Source of the DNA: FEB-7 sp963698265
Lineage (GTDB): Bacteria > Pseudomonadota > Gammaproteobacteria > Burkholderiales > Usitatibacteraceae
Direction of reading: 5' to 3'
NCBI GenBank assembly: GCA_963698265.1
Contig: CAVOQC010000005.1
Coordinates: 186,001 to 250,000, forward strand
Length of the DNA stretch: 64,000 nt
The position numbers were made by a program, and so were the translations under genes. Below, in pieces: positions 18,861 through 28,147 of the stretch. Each line of letters opens with the position of its first letter. The stretch's first letter is position 1. The notes under the pieces are model-generated. The model was given only the letters and a program-made list of their open reading frames with translations. It did not search any database and was not told the origin of the DNA.

Positions 18861-20771
18861 CTAGGCGCGCGAGAAGAGCCGGTCGGGCAGCGAACGGATG
18901 CGCTCGAAGAGCTTGGCGCCCCAGAGCGAGGTCTTGGCCTGCACGCTGTCGGCCACCTTCTGGCCGCGCACGAGGTCGGGGCGCTGCTTGAAGTCGCGGT
19001 ACTTCTGCAACGCGGCTTCGACGTGGCCGCGCAACTGGCGCACGTTGATGGGCTTGTTCAGGAACCGGAATATCTGCGCCTGGTTGATGAGGTCTATCAC
19101 CAGCTCGGAGTCCGAGGTCTCGGTGACCAGGATGGAGAGGATCTCCGGGTGCTGTGCCTTGAGCAGCTTGAAGAGCGTGGTGAGCCCCTCCTGGCCGACC
19201 GCGAGGTCGGCGACGATGAGCGCGATCTCCTCTTCCTCGAGGGCCTTCACGGCGTCCTCGGCGGTGCCCACCAGCCGCACGGGCGCCACCCCGCCCAGCA
19301 CGGACTTGAGCCCTTCGGAGAGCGTGTCGGAGGAGTCGACCACGAGGATCGAGGCGTCCACCTTCTCGAGCGGTTTCGCCGGCGCCGGGGGTGCCGCGGC
19401 CAGCTCCATCGCGATGGCCACCGCGTCGGCGATGGTCTTCTGGATGTCCAGGTTGTCCCAGGGCTTCCTCACGAAGCGGAAGACCTCGCCCTCGTTGATG
19501 GAGCCCACGATGGCGGCGAGATCGGAATAGCCGGTGAGGAGCATGCGCACGGAGTTCGGCGACAGGTCCTTCACCTGCCGCAGGAGCTCCACGCCCGTCA
19601 TGCTGGGCATGCGCTGGTCGCTCACGACCACGTGGATGCCGAAGCGCTTGACGAACTCGAGGGCGAGCGAGCCGTTCTCGGCGGTGAAGACGTGGTACTG
19701 GCCGCGGAAGATCGTGCGAAGGGCGTTGAGGATCCTCTCCTCGTCGTCCACGAAGAGCACTCGCGCCTTCTTCGTGTCTCCTCCGATCGCGAAGGTCGAG
19801 GACGCGGCCTCGGGTGCCGCCGCCTCGCCCATGACGCCCGCGTCCCTGGCGCCGGCGATGAGGCGGGCCTTGTCCATGAGGCTCGCCATGCCGCCGGGCA
19901 CGGAGGCCGGGGAGACGGAAGCTGCCGCCGCGGCGAGCGGGCCTCCGAGGCTCTCCTCGAGCGCGCCCATGAGCGCATCGGCAAACTCGCGCGCCGAACT
20001 GAAGCGCTCCTGGGGGTCCTTGGCGAGCGCCTTCTGCACGACCCAGTCGAGCTGCCAGGTGACCTTGGGGTTCACCGTCGAGGGGTTGGCGGGCCGCTCG
20101 TTGGTCACGCGGCGCAGGATCTCCACGTTGTTTCCCGTGAAGGGGCGCGAGCCGGTGAGGAGCTCGTAGACCATCACGCCGACCTGGTAGATGTCGGTGC
20201 GCGGCGTGGCCTCCTGGCCGCCGAACTGCTCCGGTGCCATGTAGTGCGGCGTGCCCACGATGTCGCCCATCACCGTGAGGGTCGAGGTGTCGATCCGCGC
20301 CACGCCGAAATCGGTGATCTTGATGCGCCCGTCGTCATTGATGAGGATGTTGCCGGGCTTGAGATCGCGGTGGATCACGCCCTGGCCGTGGGAGTAGGCG
20401 AGCCCGTCGAGGATCTGGCGCACGATTTCCCAGGTGTCCTTGAAGCCGTACTGCGTCACCTCCTTCAGGTGGTGCGCGAGCGACTTGCCGTTCACCAGCT
20501 CCATCACGATGCAGGCGAGATCCTCGGTCTCGATGAAGTCGTAGATCGCGGCGATCCGCGGGTGGGTGAGGCGCCCGACCGCCTCGGCCTCGTGGCGGAA
20601 GCGGCTGATCACGTAGTCCAGGTCCGCGGGGTCGAGCAGGTTCTTGGTGATCGCCTTGAGTGCCACCGGCCGCTTGATGCCGGGGTCGTAGCCGCGATAG
20701 ACGAGCCCCGTCGCTCCCTTGCCGAGGATCGACTGGACGACGTACTTGCCGATCTTCTCCGGAATCTGCAC
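18861..20771 (-). CDS. Ser/Thr protein kinase fused to two response-regulator receiver domains
   Basis: 636 aa. The N-terminal Hanks-type kinase covers about residues 8-270, with a Gly loop ILGKGATGLVYRG, Lys39, catalytic HRDLKPGNIL (Asp136), DFGVARI (Asp154) and YMAPEQ. A linker leads to receiver 1 (about 335-455), which is complete: VDDEERI, phospho-acceptor Asp385 in VVVSDQRMPS, LLTGYSD, VRKPW. Receiver 2 (about 473-592) keeps Asp522 and Lys573 but has a weakened acidic pocket (VVDSSDT). There is no membrane helix after the kinase. It starts three bases after the DAHL histidine kinase gene ends, so the kinase can phosphorylate its receivers: an eukaryote-like kinase under two-component control. 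Targets are unknown. Confidence 0.92.
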   Translation of the reverse strand: MQIPEKIGKYVVQSILGKGATGLVYRGYDPGIKRPVALKAITKNLLDPADLDYVISRFRHEAEAVGRLTHPRIAAIYDFIETEDLACIVMELVNGKSLAHHLKEVTQYGFKDTWEIVRQILDGLAYSHGQGVIHRDLKPGNILINDDGRIKITDFGVARIDTSTLTVMGDIVGTPHYMAPEQFGGQEATPRTDIYQVGVMVYELLTGSRPFTGNNVEILRRVTNERPANPSTVNPKVTWQLDWVVQKALAKDPQERFSSAREFADALMGALEESLGGPLAAAAASVSPASVPGGMASLMDKARLIAGARDAGVMGEAAAPEAASSTFAIGGDTKKARVLFVDDEERILNALRTIFRGQYHVFTAENGSLALEFVKRFGIHVVVSDQRMPSMTGVELLRQVKDLSPNSVRMLLTGYSDLAAIVGSINEGEVFRFVRKPWDNLDIQKTIADAVAIAMELAAAPPAPAKPLEKVDASILVVDSSDTLSEGLKSVLGGVAPVRLVGTAEDAVKALEEEEIALIVADLAVGQEGLTTLFKLLKAQHPEILSILVTETSDSELVIDLINQAQIFRFLNKPINVRQLRGHVEAALQKYRDFKQRPDLVRGQKVADSVQAKTSLWGAKLFERIRSLPDRLFSRA

Positions 20772-20774
20772 TGC

Positions 20775-22553
20775 TCAGCCTTCCTTCATGACGAACTCCG
20801 CCGGCGGCTTGATGGGCAGCACCACGAGGAACGCGGTTCCCTTGCCGGGCTGCGACTTCACTTCTATCCGTCCGCCGTGCTGGTTGACGATCTTGTAGGC
20901 GATCGACAGGCCCAGGCCCGTGCCCTTGCCGATTTCCTTCGTAGTGTAGAAGGGATCGAAGATCTTCGGCAGCACATCGGGGGGGATGCCCTTGCCGTTG
21001 TCCGCCACCTCGATCGCGATCGCCTCGGTGCCCTCGCGGCGCGTCGTGATGACGATCATCTTCTCGGGCTTGTCGAGCGCCTGGGCCGCGTTGGTCACGA
21101 GGTTCAGCAGCACCTGGTTCACCTGCGAAGGCGAGCAGGTGATGGACGGGATCTCGCCGAAGCGCCGCTCGATCGTCACGTTGCGAAGCTGCGGCTTGGC
21201 GATGAGGAGGGTTGCGGCCGCGCCCTCGTTCACGTTGAAGCTCGCCACCTTGCTGCGGTCCAGCCGCGAGAAGTTCTTCAGGTTCCCGACCAGCTCGGAA
21301 ATCTGCTCGATGCCGTGCATTCCGTCCTTCGAGAGGGACTCGATGTCGCCCAGGACGTGGTGCTCGCGAAGCTGCGCAAGGCGCGCGCCCACGGCGCCGA
21401 AAGTCTCCTGGAGGTCCGCGGGGTTGGCCGACTCGGACTGCAGCAGCCCCATCAGGCGCTCGGACTGGGCCACGGCGTCGCGCAGCTCCGGCAGGCGGTC
21501 GCGCACGGTGGCCACGCTGTTCTTCACGTAGGCGAGCGGCGTGTTGATCTCGTGCGCGACGCCGGCCACCATCTGGCCGAGCGAGGACATCTTCTCGCTC
21601 TGCACGAGCTGCGCCTCGCTTTCCTTCAGCCGCACGAGCGTCTCGGAGAGCTCCTTCGTCCGTATCACGACCCGCTTCTCCAGGCTCTCGTTGGCCTCCC
21701 GGAGCGCAGCCTGGGCGGCGAAGACGCGAGCGGCGAGGTAGCCCACGCCGATCAGCAGCGCCGCGGCGTAGAAGAAGAGGTAGACGCGCCAGCGCTCCTT
21801 GTCGTCGAGGGAGGCCTGCACGGAGCGCGAAATCGTGCGCGAGAGCAGCTCGACCCGGCCGCCGGCGGTGAGGAAGCCGAACTTGCGGGCGGCTTCGCCT
21901 TCCTCGGCGCGGGCCGCGAGGAAGGCGCGCAGCGCCTGCTCGGCCGCACCCGCCGGCGCGGCGAGCGAAGGATCGGCGGCGATGGCCGCTTCCCGGAGCG
22001 TGGCGAGGCGCGCCGCGAAGGCGCCCTCGACCTGCTGCTGCGTGGGCGCGGTGGCGACGAGGGCGAGCGCTTCGGCCGCGAGCGCGGTGTAGCGCTCGGC
22101 GCGGCGGGAATCCCGGATGCGCATCAACCCGGCCTGGCTCGCGAGCGCCTGGGAGGCCGATTGCGCGGCAGCAAGGGCCTGCGTGGAGCTCGCGTGCCGG
22201 GCCCGGAGCGCGTCCCACGCCGCGCTCTTCGCCGCCATGCCGGTCTTGATCGCCGGCAGGGCCTGGGCGACCTCGGGGCGGCCGGGGGCGTGCTCGAGCT
22301 CGCGCAGGATGCGGGCCAGGCTGGAACTGCGATCGGGAACGGGCGCGGAGGGCGCGAGGGAATCGGCGTACCGGGCCGCGTCCGCGTCCCAGCGCGTGTC
22401 GAGGTCCTTGAGCTCCCCCAGCAGCGAAAGCGTCTCGGCATCGCGCTTGAAGTCGATCGCCTCGGTGCGCGAGTAGAGGAACGCGAGCAGGCCGAGCAGC
22501 AGGATCGCAAGGATGCCGAGGAGGATGCCGCGTGCGGCCGGTTTTCTTGTCAT
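20775..22553 (-). CDS. Membrane sensor histidine kinase with DAHL-type sensor region
   Basis: About 592 aa. An N-terminal anchor helix (GILLGILAILLLGLLAFLY) is followed by a roughly 220-residue periplasmic helical region rich in Ala/Leu repeats, which fits the DAHL double-alpha-helix sensor type. The second helix is YLFFYAAALLIGVGYLAA, then a coiled coil (LEKRVVIRTKELSETLVRLK) and the kinase core. The H-box is VAGVAHEINTPLAYVKNSVA, the N-box NLVTNAAQAL, and the ATP site DNGKGIPPDVLPKIFDPFYT with GTGLGLSIAYKIVNQHGG. It is followed at once by the Ser/Thr kinase-receiver fusion, its likely phosphorylation partner. The start is uncertain: ATG 22553 is chosen, and an in-frame ATG lies at 22598. 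Confidence 0.88.
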   Translation of the reverse strand: MTRKPAARGILLGILAILLLGLLAFLYSRTEAIDFKRDAETLSLLGELKDLDTRWDADAARYADSLAPSAPVPDRSSSLARILRELEHAPGRPEVAQALPAIKTGMAAKSAAWDALRARHASSTQALAAAQSASQALASQAGLMRIRDSRRAERYTALAAEALALVATAPTQQQVEGAFAARLATLREAAIAADPSLAAPAGAAEQALRAFLAARAEEGEAARKFGFLTAGGRVELLSRTISRSVQASLDDKERWRVYLFFYAAALLIGVGYLAARVFAAQAALREANESLEKRVVIRTKELSETLVRLKESEAQLVQSEKMSSLGQMVAGVAHEINTPLAYVKNSVATVRDRLPELRDAVAQSERLMGLLQSESANPADLQETFGAVGARLAQLREHHVLGDIESLSKDGMHGIEQISELVGNLKNFSRLDRSKVASFNVNEGAAATLLIAKPQLRNVTIERRFGEIPSITCSPSQVNQVLLNLVTNAAQALDKPEKMIVITTRREGTEAIAIEVADNGKGIPPDVLPKIFDPFYTTKEIGKGTGLGLSIAYKIVNQHGGRIEVKSQPGKGTAFLVVLPIKPPAEFVMKEG

Positions 22554-22703
22554 GGAGTGGCCAGGTTTCCGGTACTGCGTGGGTCGCATCGTGCGCACCC
22601 TTCTGTCACCGATTCTGGGCCGAAGGGCTGGCCGAGTCTGTGAATCCCATCACGCGGCGATTGCAAGTGTAGCTGCAAATGCGCCTTCGCTACGCGGCCC
22701 CGT

Positions 22704-23407
22704 TCATTCGCCGAGGTAGGCCTGGCGCACCTGCGGGTCGTCGAGGAGCCGGGACGCCTCGCCCGAGAGCGTGACCAGCCCGCTCTCCAGCACGTAGGCG
22801 CGCCGGCTCGCCTCCAGCGCCAGCCGCGCGTTCTGCTCGACGAGCAGCATCGTCACCCCCTCGGAGGCGATGAGGCGGATCACCTCGAAGATGCGCTCCA
22901 CCATGAGCGGCGCGAGCCCCATGCTCGGCTCGTCCAGGAGCAGCAGCCGGGGGCGGCTCATGAGCGCGCGCCCGATGGCGAGCATCTGCTGCTCGCCGCC
23001 GGAGAGCGTGCCCGCCGTCTGCCGGCGGCGCTCCTTCAGGCGCGGGAAGAGCGAATAGACGCGCTCGGCGTCTTGCGCCACGGCGACGCGGTCGTTGCGC
23101 GTGTAGGCGCCCATCGCGAGGTTTTCGTCGATCGTGAGCTGCGGAAAGACGCCGCGCCCCTCGGGGACGAGGGCGATGCCGCGCCTCGCGATCTCGTGGG
23201 GTTTCCGGCCCGCGATGTCCTCGCCGTCGTAGACGATGCGCCCGCCGGCGTGGGCGATGCCGGTGATGGCGCGAAGGGTCGTGGTCTTTCCCGCGCCATT
23301 CGCGCCGATGAGGCAGACGAGCTCGCCCTGCTCGACGACGAGGTCGATGCCCTTCACGGCGCGGATGCCGCCGTAGTGGACCTCGACCTTCTCGAGCGCC
23401 AGCAGGC

Positions 23408-23411
<4 letters not shown>
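22704..23411 (-). CDS. livF: Branched-chain amino-acid ABC transporter ATPase LivF
   Basis: 235-aa ATPase driving uptake of leucine/isoleucine/valine-type solutes. Walker A is GANGAGKTT, the signature TLSGGEQQMLAIGRALM, Walker B LLLLDEPSMGLAP, and the H-loop region VEQNARLALEAS. PEGRGVFPQLTIDENL is the LivF-specific stretch. It starts at a GTG whose sequence overlaps the livG stop (GTGA), indicating translational coupling. Last gene of livHMGF. Confidence 0.95.
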
Positions 23412-24194
<783 letters not shown>

Positions 24195-24220
<26 letters not shown>

Positions 24221-25301
24221 CGTCGCCGTCGCGGCCGGTCCTGAGCTCCCGCTTCCGGACCGCCGAGGGCAGGAGCCCCGCGGGACGGAAGAGCATCATC
24301 AGGACCATCGCGAGCCCGAAGAGAAGCATGCGGATCACCTCGGGGTCGATGAGCGAGCGGCCGAAGAGCATGCGCTGCACCGGCTCCACCGTGTAGCGCA
24401 GGATCTCGGGCACGAACGAGAGCAGCACCGCGCCCAGGATCACGCCCCAGATGTTGCCCATGCCGCCCAGCACCACCATGGACAGGACCATGATGCTCTC
24501 GGTGAGGATGAAGCTCTCCGGGCTGATGAAGCCCTGGATCGAGGAAAACATCCCGCCGGCGATGCCGCCGAAGGAGGCGCCCATCGCGAAGGCGAGCAGT
24601 TTCATGTGCACGGTGTTGATGCCCATGGAGCGCGCGGCCATCTCGTCCTCGCGGATCGCCTCCCAGGCGCGGCCGATGCGCGAGTCCTGGAGCCTCAGGT
24701 TCACCACGATCACCACGAGCAGCACCGCGAGGAGGAAGTAGTAGTACTTGATGGTTCCGGAAAGCGCGATATCGCCGACGCGCGTGACGGTGCCGAAATC
24801 CATTCCGAGGAATCGCACGGGATCGATCGTGGCGATCCCCTTGGGCCCGTTGGTGAGGTTGAAGGGCTCGGAGAGGTTGTTCAGGAAGATGCGGATGATC
24901 TCGCCGAAGCCGAGGGTCACGATGGCGAGGTAGTCGCCGCGCAGCTTCAGCGTGGGAGCGCCCAGGATCACGCCGAAGAAGCACGCGACGGCGGCGCAGA
25001 CGGGAAGGATGGCCCACCAGGGCAGGTGGAGGCCAAAGTGCGGCGAGGCGAGCAGCGCGTAGACGTAAGCCCCCACGGCGTAGAACGCGATGTAGCCCAG
25101 GTCGAGCAGCCCCGCGAAGCCCACCACGATGTTGAGCCCCAGCGAGAGCAGCACGAAGAGGATGGCGAGGTTGGTGATCCGCACCCACGCCGTGCCGGCC
25201 GCGGCCAGCGCGAAGGGCAGCGCCACGAGGGCGATGGCGATCAGCGCGAACCCGACCCACTTCAACCGCGGGTCCGCGCGCAGGGCCGCCAGGTTCCCCA
25301 T
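24195..25301 (-). CDS. livM: Branched-chain amino-acid ABC transporter permease LivM
   Basis: 368-aa inner-membrane permease, start ATG 25301 (MGNLAALRADPRLKW). Membrane segments cover most of the length. LivM hallmarks are LNIVVGFAGLLDLGYIAFYA, LRGDYLAIVTLGFGEIIRI, LTNGPKGIATI and EDEMAARSMGINTVHMKLLA. The last residues are DGDDDDDDDK, an acidic run produced by the same hexanucleotide repeat that makes the livG start, with a 26-base overlap. It lies two bases after the livH stop. Confidence 0.94.
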
Positions 25302-25303
25302 GG

Positions 25304-26305
25304 TCACGCCCGGTCGCCGACGCGCTCGCCGAGCAGCCCCGAAGGCCGGAAGACCAGCACGAGGATCAGGACGATGAACGCGTAGACGTCCTTGTAGTTG
25401 CTGCCGAAGAGGCTCGAGGTCGGGCTGCGCTCGCAAACTTCCGTGAAACCCGGCAGGAACTTGTCCAGCAGGCACACGTTGGTGAAGTCGCCCACGTAGC
25501 CCGCGCCCAGGGACTCGATGAGGCCCATGAGGATGCCGCCGAGCACGGCGCCGGCGAGGTTGCCGATGCCGCCCAGCACCGCCGCGCTGAAGGCCTTGAG
25601 CCCCAGCAGGAACCCCATCTGGTAGTGCGCGACACCGTAGTAGCTGCCGACCATCACGCCCGCGACGGCGCCGAGCCCCGCGCCGATCACGAAGGTGGCC
25701 GAGATCACGCGGTTGATGTCGATTCCCATCAGGCCTGCCACCTGCGGATTCTGCGACGTGGCGCGCATGGCGATGCCGAGCTTCGTGCGGTGCACCAGCA
25801 GGAGCAGCCCCGCCATCATGGCGATGGAAGTGACGATGATCGTGATCTGGACGTTGGAAATCGCGGCACTCGTCGCCGGCGAGGACCCGAGGTAGAAGAG
25901 CTTCAGCTCCACGATCTGCGGGAAGGCGATGATGTTGCGGCTCCAGACGAGGAGCGCCAGGTGCTGCAGGACGATCGACATGCCGATCGCGGTGATGAGT
26001 GCCGCGAGCCGGGGCGCCTGGCGAAGCGGCCGGTAAGCCGCGCGCTCCACCGCGTAGCCCACCGCCATGCAGGTCGGCACGGCGATGAAGATCCCCGCGC
26101 CCACGATGAGGAGCGGTGGAAGCCCCGTCGGGGCGAGTGCCACGATCACCGAGAAGGCCACCATGCAGCCGATCATCACCACCTCGCCGTGGGCGAAGTT
26201 GATGAGCTGCACGATGCCGTAGACCATCGTATAGCCCAGCGCCACGACGGCGTACACGCAGCCGAGCGTGAGGCCGTTCACTATCTGCTGGAGGAAGATG
26301 TCCAG
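25304..26305 (-). CDS. livH: Branched-chain amino-acid ABC transporter permease LivH
   Basis: Inner-membrane permease of about 333 aa, partner of LivM. Typical sequences: NGLTLGCVYAVVALGYTMVY, LINFAHGEVVMIGCM, ERAAYRPLRQAPRLAALITA, GMSIVLQHLALL and GLKAFSAAVLGGIGNLAGAV. The conventional start would be GTG 26281, but that cuts off the family's N-terminus. Reading eight codons further gives (M)DIFLQQIVNGL, the usual LivH start, from a CTG codon at 26305 with AGGAG seven bases upstream. A stop lies seven codons before that. A rare CTG start is therefore proposed. Confidence 0.93.
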   Translation of the reverse strand: MDIFLQQIVNGLTLGCVYAVVALGYTMVYGIVQLINFAHGEVVMIGCMVAFSVIVALAPTGLPPLLIVGAGIFIAVPTCMAVGYAVERAAYRPLRQAPRLAALITAIGMSIVLQHLALLVWSRNIIAFPQIVELKLFYLGSSPATSAAISNVQITIIVTSIAMMAGLLLLVHRTKLGIAMRATSQNPQVAGLMGIDINRVISATFVIGAGLGAVAGVMVGSYYGVAHYQMGFLLGLKAFSAAVLGGIGNLAGAVLGGILMGLIESLGAGYVGDFTNVCLLDKFLPGFTEVCERSPTSSLFGSNYKDVYAFIVLILVLVFRPSGLLGERVGDRA

Positions 26306-26350
26306 GGCGCGGCTCCTCGTCGATCAGGGGATTCTACGGAAAACGCCTCC

Positions 26351-26378
26351 AAAAAAAACGGCACCGTTCCCGGTGCCG
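26351..26378 (-). terminator. Intrinsic terminator between livJ and livH
   Basis: On the minus strand: CGGCACC-GGGAAC-GGTGCCG followed by eight T. A seven-base GC-rich stem plus U-run directly after the livJ stop codon. It should let only part of the transcripts continue into livHMGF, giving more binding protein than permease. Confidence 0.9.
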
Positions 26379-26400
26379 CTTCTTCGACTGCGACGCGGTA

Positions 26401-27639
26401 TTACTTCTTGGGCGCGGCGGGCTTGGCGGCTTCCGCGGGCTTGGCGGCCTCGGCGGCCTGGGCGAACGGGGTGGACACCCCGTTCTTCACGACCGCGAGC
26501 GGCTTGATGTTGCCATCCTTCAGCCGGAAGATCGTGATCTCCGCGTCCTTGCGGTCGCCCTTGGCATCGAACTCGACCTTGCCGGTGGCGCCGGTGAAGG
26601 AGACGTTGTAGATCTCCGGGCCGAATTTCGCCGGGTCGGTGGAGTCGGCCTTCTTCATGGCCTCGATCACCGCGAGCGTGGCGTCGTAGAAGTAGGGCGC
26701 GTACTGCTTCACGTCGCCGTACTTCGCCTTGAACGCCTCCAGGAACTCCTTGCTCGCCGCCTCGGCGGGCAGTCCCGCCTGCGAGCAGATGAGGCCCTCG
26801 GCCGCGGCACCGGCGAGCTTGGACATCTCGCTCGTGCAGGCGCCGTCGCCGAATGCGAAAGTGCTCTTGATGCCGAGTTCACGGGCCTGCTTGAGCATCG
26901 GGCCGCCGGTGGCGTCCATGCCGCCGTGGAAGATTACGTCCGGACCCCGCGACTTCACCTTGGTGAGCACCGCCTTGAAGTCGGTTTCCTTGTCCGTCAC
27001 GCGCTCGCGCGTCACGACGGAAACCTTGGCGCCCTTGAGGTACTTCTCGACCTCGTTGGCGAGGCCTTCGCCGTACGCGGTCTTGTCGTCCAGGATGGCG
27101 ACCTTCTTGGCCTTGAGGTCGGAGGCGATGTAGGCGGCGATGGCCGGGCCCTGCTGGTCGTCGCGGCCGACGGTGCGGAACACGCCCTTCAGGCCGCGCT
27201 CGGTGAGCGTCGGGTTGGTGGCCGCACCGGAGACGACCGGAATGCCCGCCTTCGTGTAGATCTCGGAGGCCGGGATGGTGACGCCGGAGTTCAGGTGCCC
27301 GATCACGGCGGCGACCTTGGCGTCGACGAGCTTCTGCGCGACCGTCGTGCCCGTCTTCGGGTCGGCCTGGTCGTCCTCGCTCATCATCTTGAACGTGACC
27401 GGCATGCCGCCGATCACCAGCTTCTTGTCGTTCGCCTGGGCCACGGCAAGCGCGGTGCCGTTCTCATCGTCCTTGCCGAGGTGCGCGATCGAGCCGGTGA
27501 GGGGGCCCGCGTGGGCGATGGTGACGGTGACGCCGGCGGGGGCTGCAGCCTTGGGGGCGGGCTTCGGCTCTTCCTTGCCGCAGGCCGCGACGCCAAGGGC
27601 GAGGGCGACCGCGAGGGCGAGCTTCGTGGAACGGTTCAT
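26401..27639 (-). CDS. livJ: Branched-chain amino-acid ABC transporter substrate-binding protein
   Basis: Periplasmic binding protein of 412 aa, exported as a lipoprotein: signal LALAVALALGVAAC with lipobox Cys, followed by a charged/proline linker (GKEEPKPAPKAAAPAG). The Peripla_BP_6 fold is evident in VTIAHAGPLTGSIAHLGKDD, VIGHLNSGVTIPASEIY, FRTVGRDDQQGPAIAAYIAS and VAILDDKTAYGEGLANEV. AGGAG eight bases before ATG 27639 fixes the start. Encoded upstream of livHMGF and separated from it by a terminator. The exact amino-acid specificity cannot be read from sequence; amide-binding relatives are possible. Confidence 0.93.
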   Translation of the reverse strand: MNRSTKLALAVALALGVAACGKEEPKPAPKAAAPAGVTVTIAHAGPLTGSIAHLGKDDENGTALAVAQANDKKLVIGGMPVTFKMMSEDDQADPKTGTTVAQKLVDAKVAAVIGHLNSGVTIPASEIYTKAGIPVVSGAATNPTLTERGLKGVFRTVGRDDQQGPAIAAYIASDLKAKKVAILDDKTAYGEGLANEVEKYLKGAKVSVVTRERVTDKETDFKAVLTKVKSRGPDVIFHGGMDATGGPMLKQARELGIKSTFAFGDGACTSEMSKLAGAAAEGLICSQAGLPAEAASKEFLEAFKAKYGDVKQYAPYFYDATLAVIEAMKKADSTDPAKFGPEIYNVSFTGATGKVEFDAKGDRKDAEITIFRLKDGNIKPLAVVKNGVSTPFAQAAEAAKPAEAAKPAAPKK

Positions 27640-27708
27640 CGAGGTGTCTCCTGGTGGAATGGGGTGGTAGGCCCGGCTTCGGGCCCGGAAATGGGGGTGA
27701 AGCGCGCG

Positions 27709-27714
27709 ATTATA
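27709..27714 (-). promoter_or_regulatory. Perfect TATAAT -10 element upstream of livJ
   Basis: TATAAT on the minus strand, about 70 bases before the livJ ATG. No convincing -35 is present at the right distance, so an activator may be needed. Confidence 0.45.
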
Positions 27715-27774
27715 GCGGCTGCACGGGCACGGCGTGGCCGATATCGGGCGCCGAAACGCCCCGCAGCGGGCCAG

Positions 27775-27801
27775 AAAAAAGCCGGCACGAGGCCGGCTTT
27801 T
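27775..27801 (-). terminator. Terminator downstream of the cytochrome c gene
   Basis: AAAAGCCGGC-ACGAG-GCCGGCTTTT, usable on both strands, directly after the cytochrome c gene and its adjoining 16-bp palindrome GTAAGCGATCGCTTAC (27806-27821). It isolates the cytochrome gene from livJ. Confidence 0.85.
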
Positions 27802-27822
27802 CAACGTAAGCGATCGCTTACA

Positions 27823-28134
27823 TTACTTGGTCATGAGGATCCAGTGCACGAGGGTCTTCACGTCCTCGTCCTTCACGTTGGCGTTGGGGGGCATCGGGAC
27901 CTGTCCCCAGGTGCCCACGCCACCCTTCTTGACCTTCTCGGCGAGCATGGCTTCGGCCTTCGCGTTGCCCGCGTACTTCTTGGCGACGTCCTTGTAGGAC
28001 GGGCCGACGAGCTTCTTGTCGACGGCGTGGCAGGCGGTGCAGGCGTTCTTCGTCGCGAGCTCCATGCTGGCGAGGGCCGGCGCGGCGGCGAAAGCGAGGC
28101 CGAGCGCGGCGATGACGAGACCAGACTTCTTCAT
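27823..28134 (-). CDS. Small class I cytochrome c (c-551/c8 type)
   Basis: Secreted mono-haem electron carrier of 103 aa. The signal peptide (MKKSGLVIAALGLAFAAAPALA) is followed by the haem site NACTACHAVDKKLVGPSYKD. The distal Met ligand is probably in VPMPPNANVKDEDVKTLVHW. The layout is that of cytochrome c8/c551, which carries electrons to terminal oxidases or nitrite reductase. AAGGAG nine bases upstream favours ATG 28134 over ATG 28143. It lies just after the YyaL-like gene on the same strand. Confidence 0.92.
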   Translation of the reverse strand: MKKSGLVIAALGLAFAAAPALASMELATKNACTACHAVDKKLVGPSYKDVAKKYAGNAKAEAMLAEKVKKGGVGTWGQVPMPPNANVKDEDVKTLVHWILMTK

Positions 28135-28147
28135 GAGCAACATCTCC

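Noticed and set aside
19023..22643. A 1206-codon open frame on the plus strand opposite the two kinases
   Set aside because: It is a shadow frame of the same kind; both minus-strand genes carry full sets of kinase motifs.
27806..27821. GTAAGCGATCGCTTAC, a perfect 16-bp palindrome after the cytochrome c gene
   Set aside because: It lies at the end of the gene beside a terminator and far from any start, so an operator role is not supported; mentioned with the terminator only.
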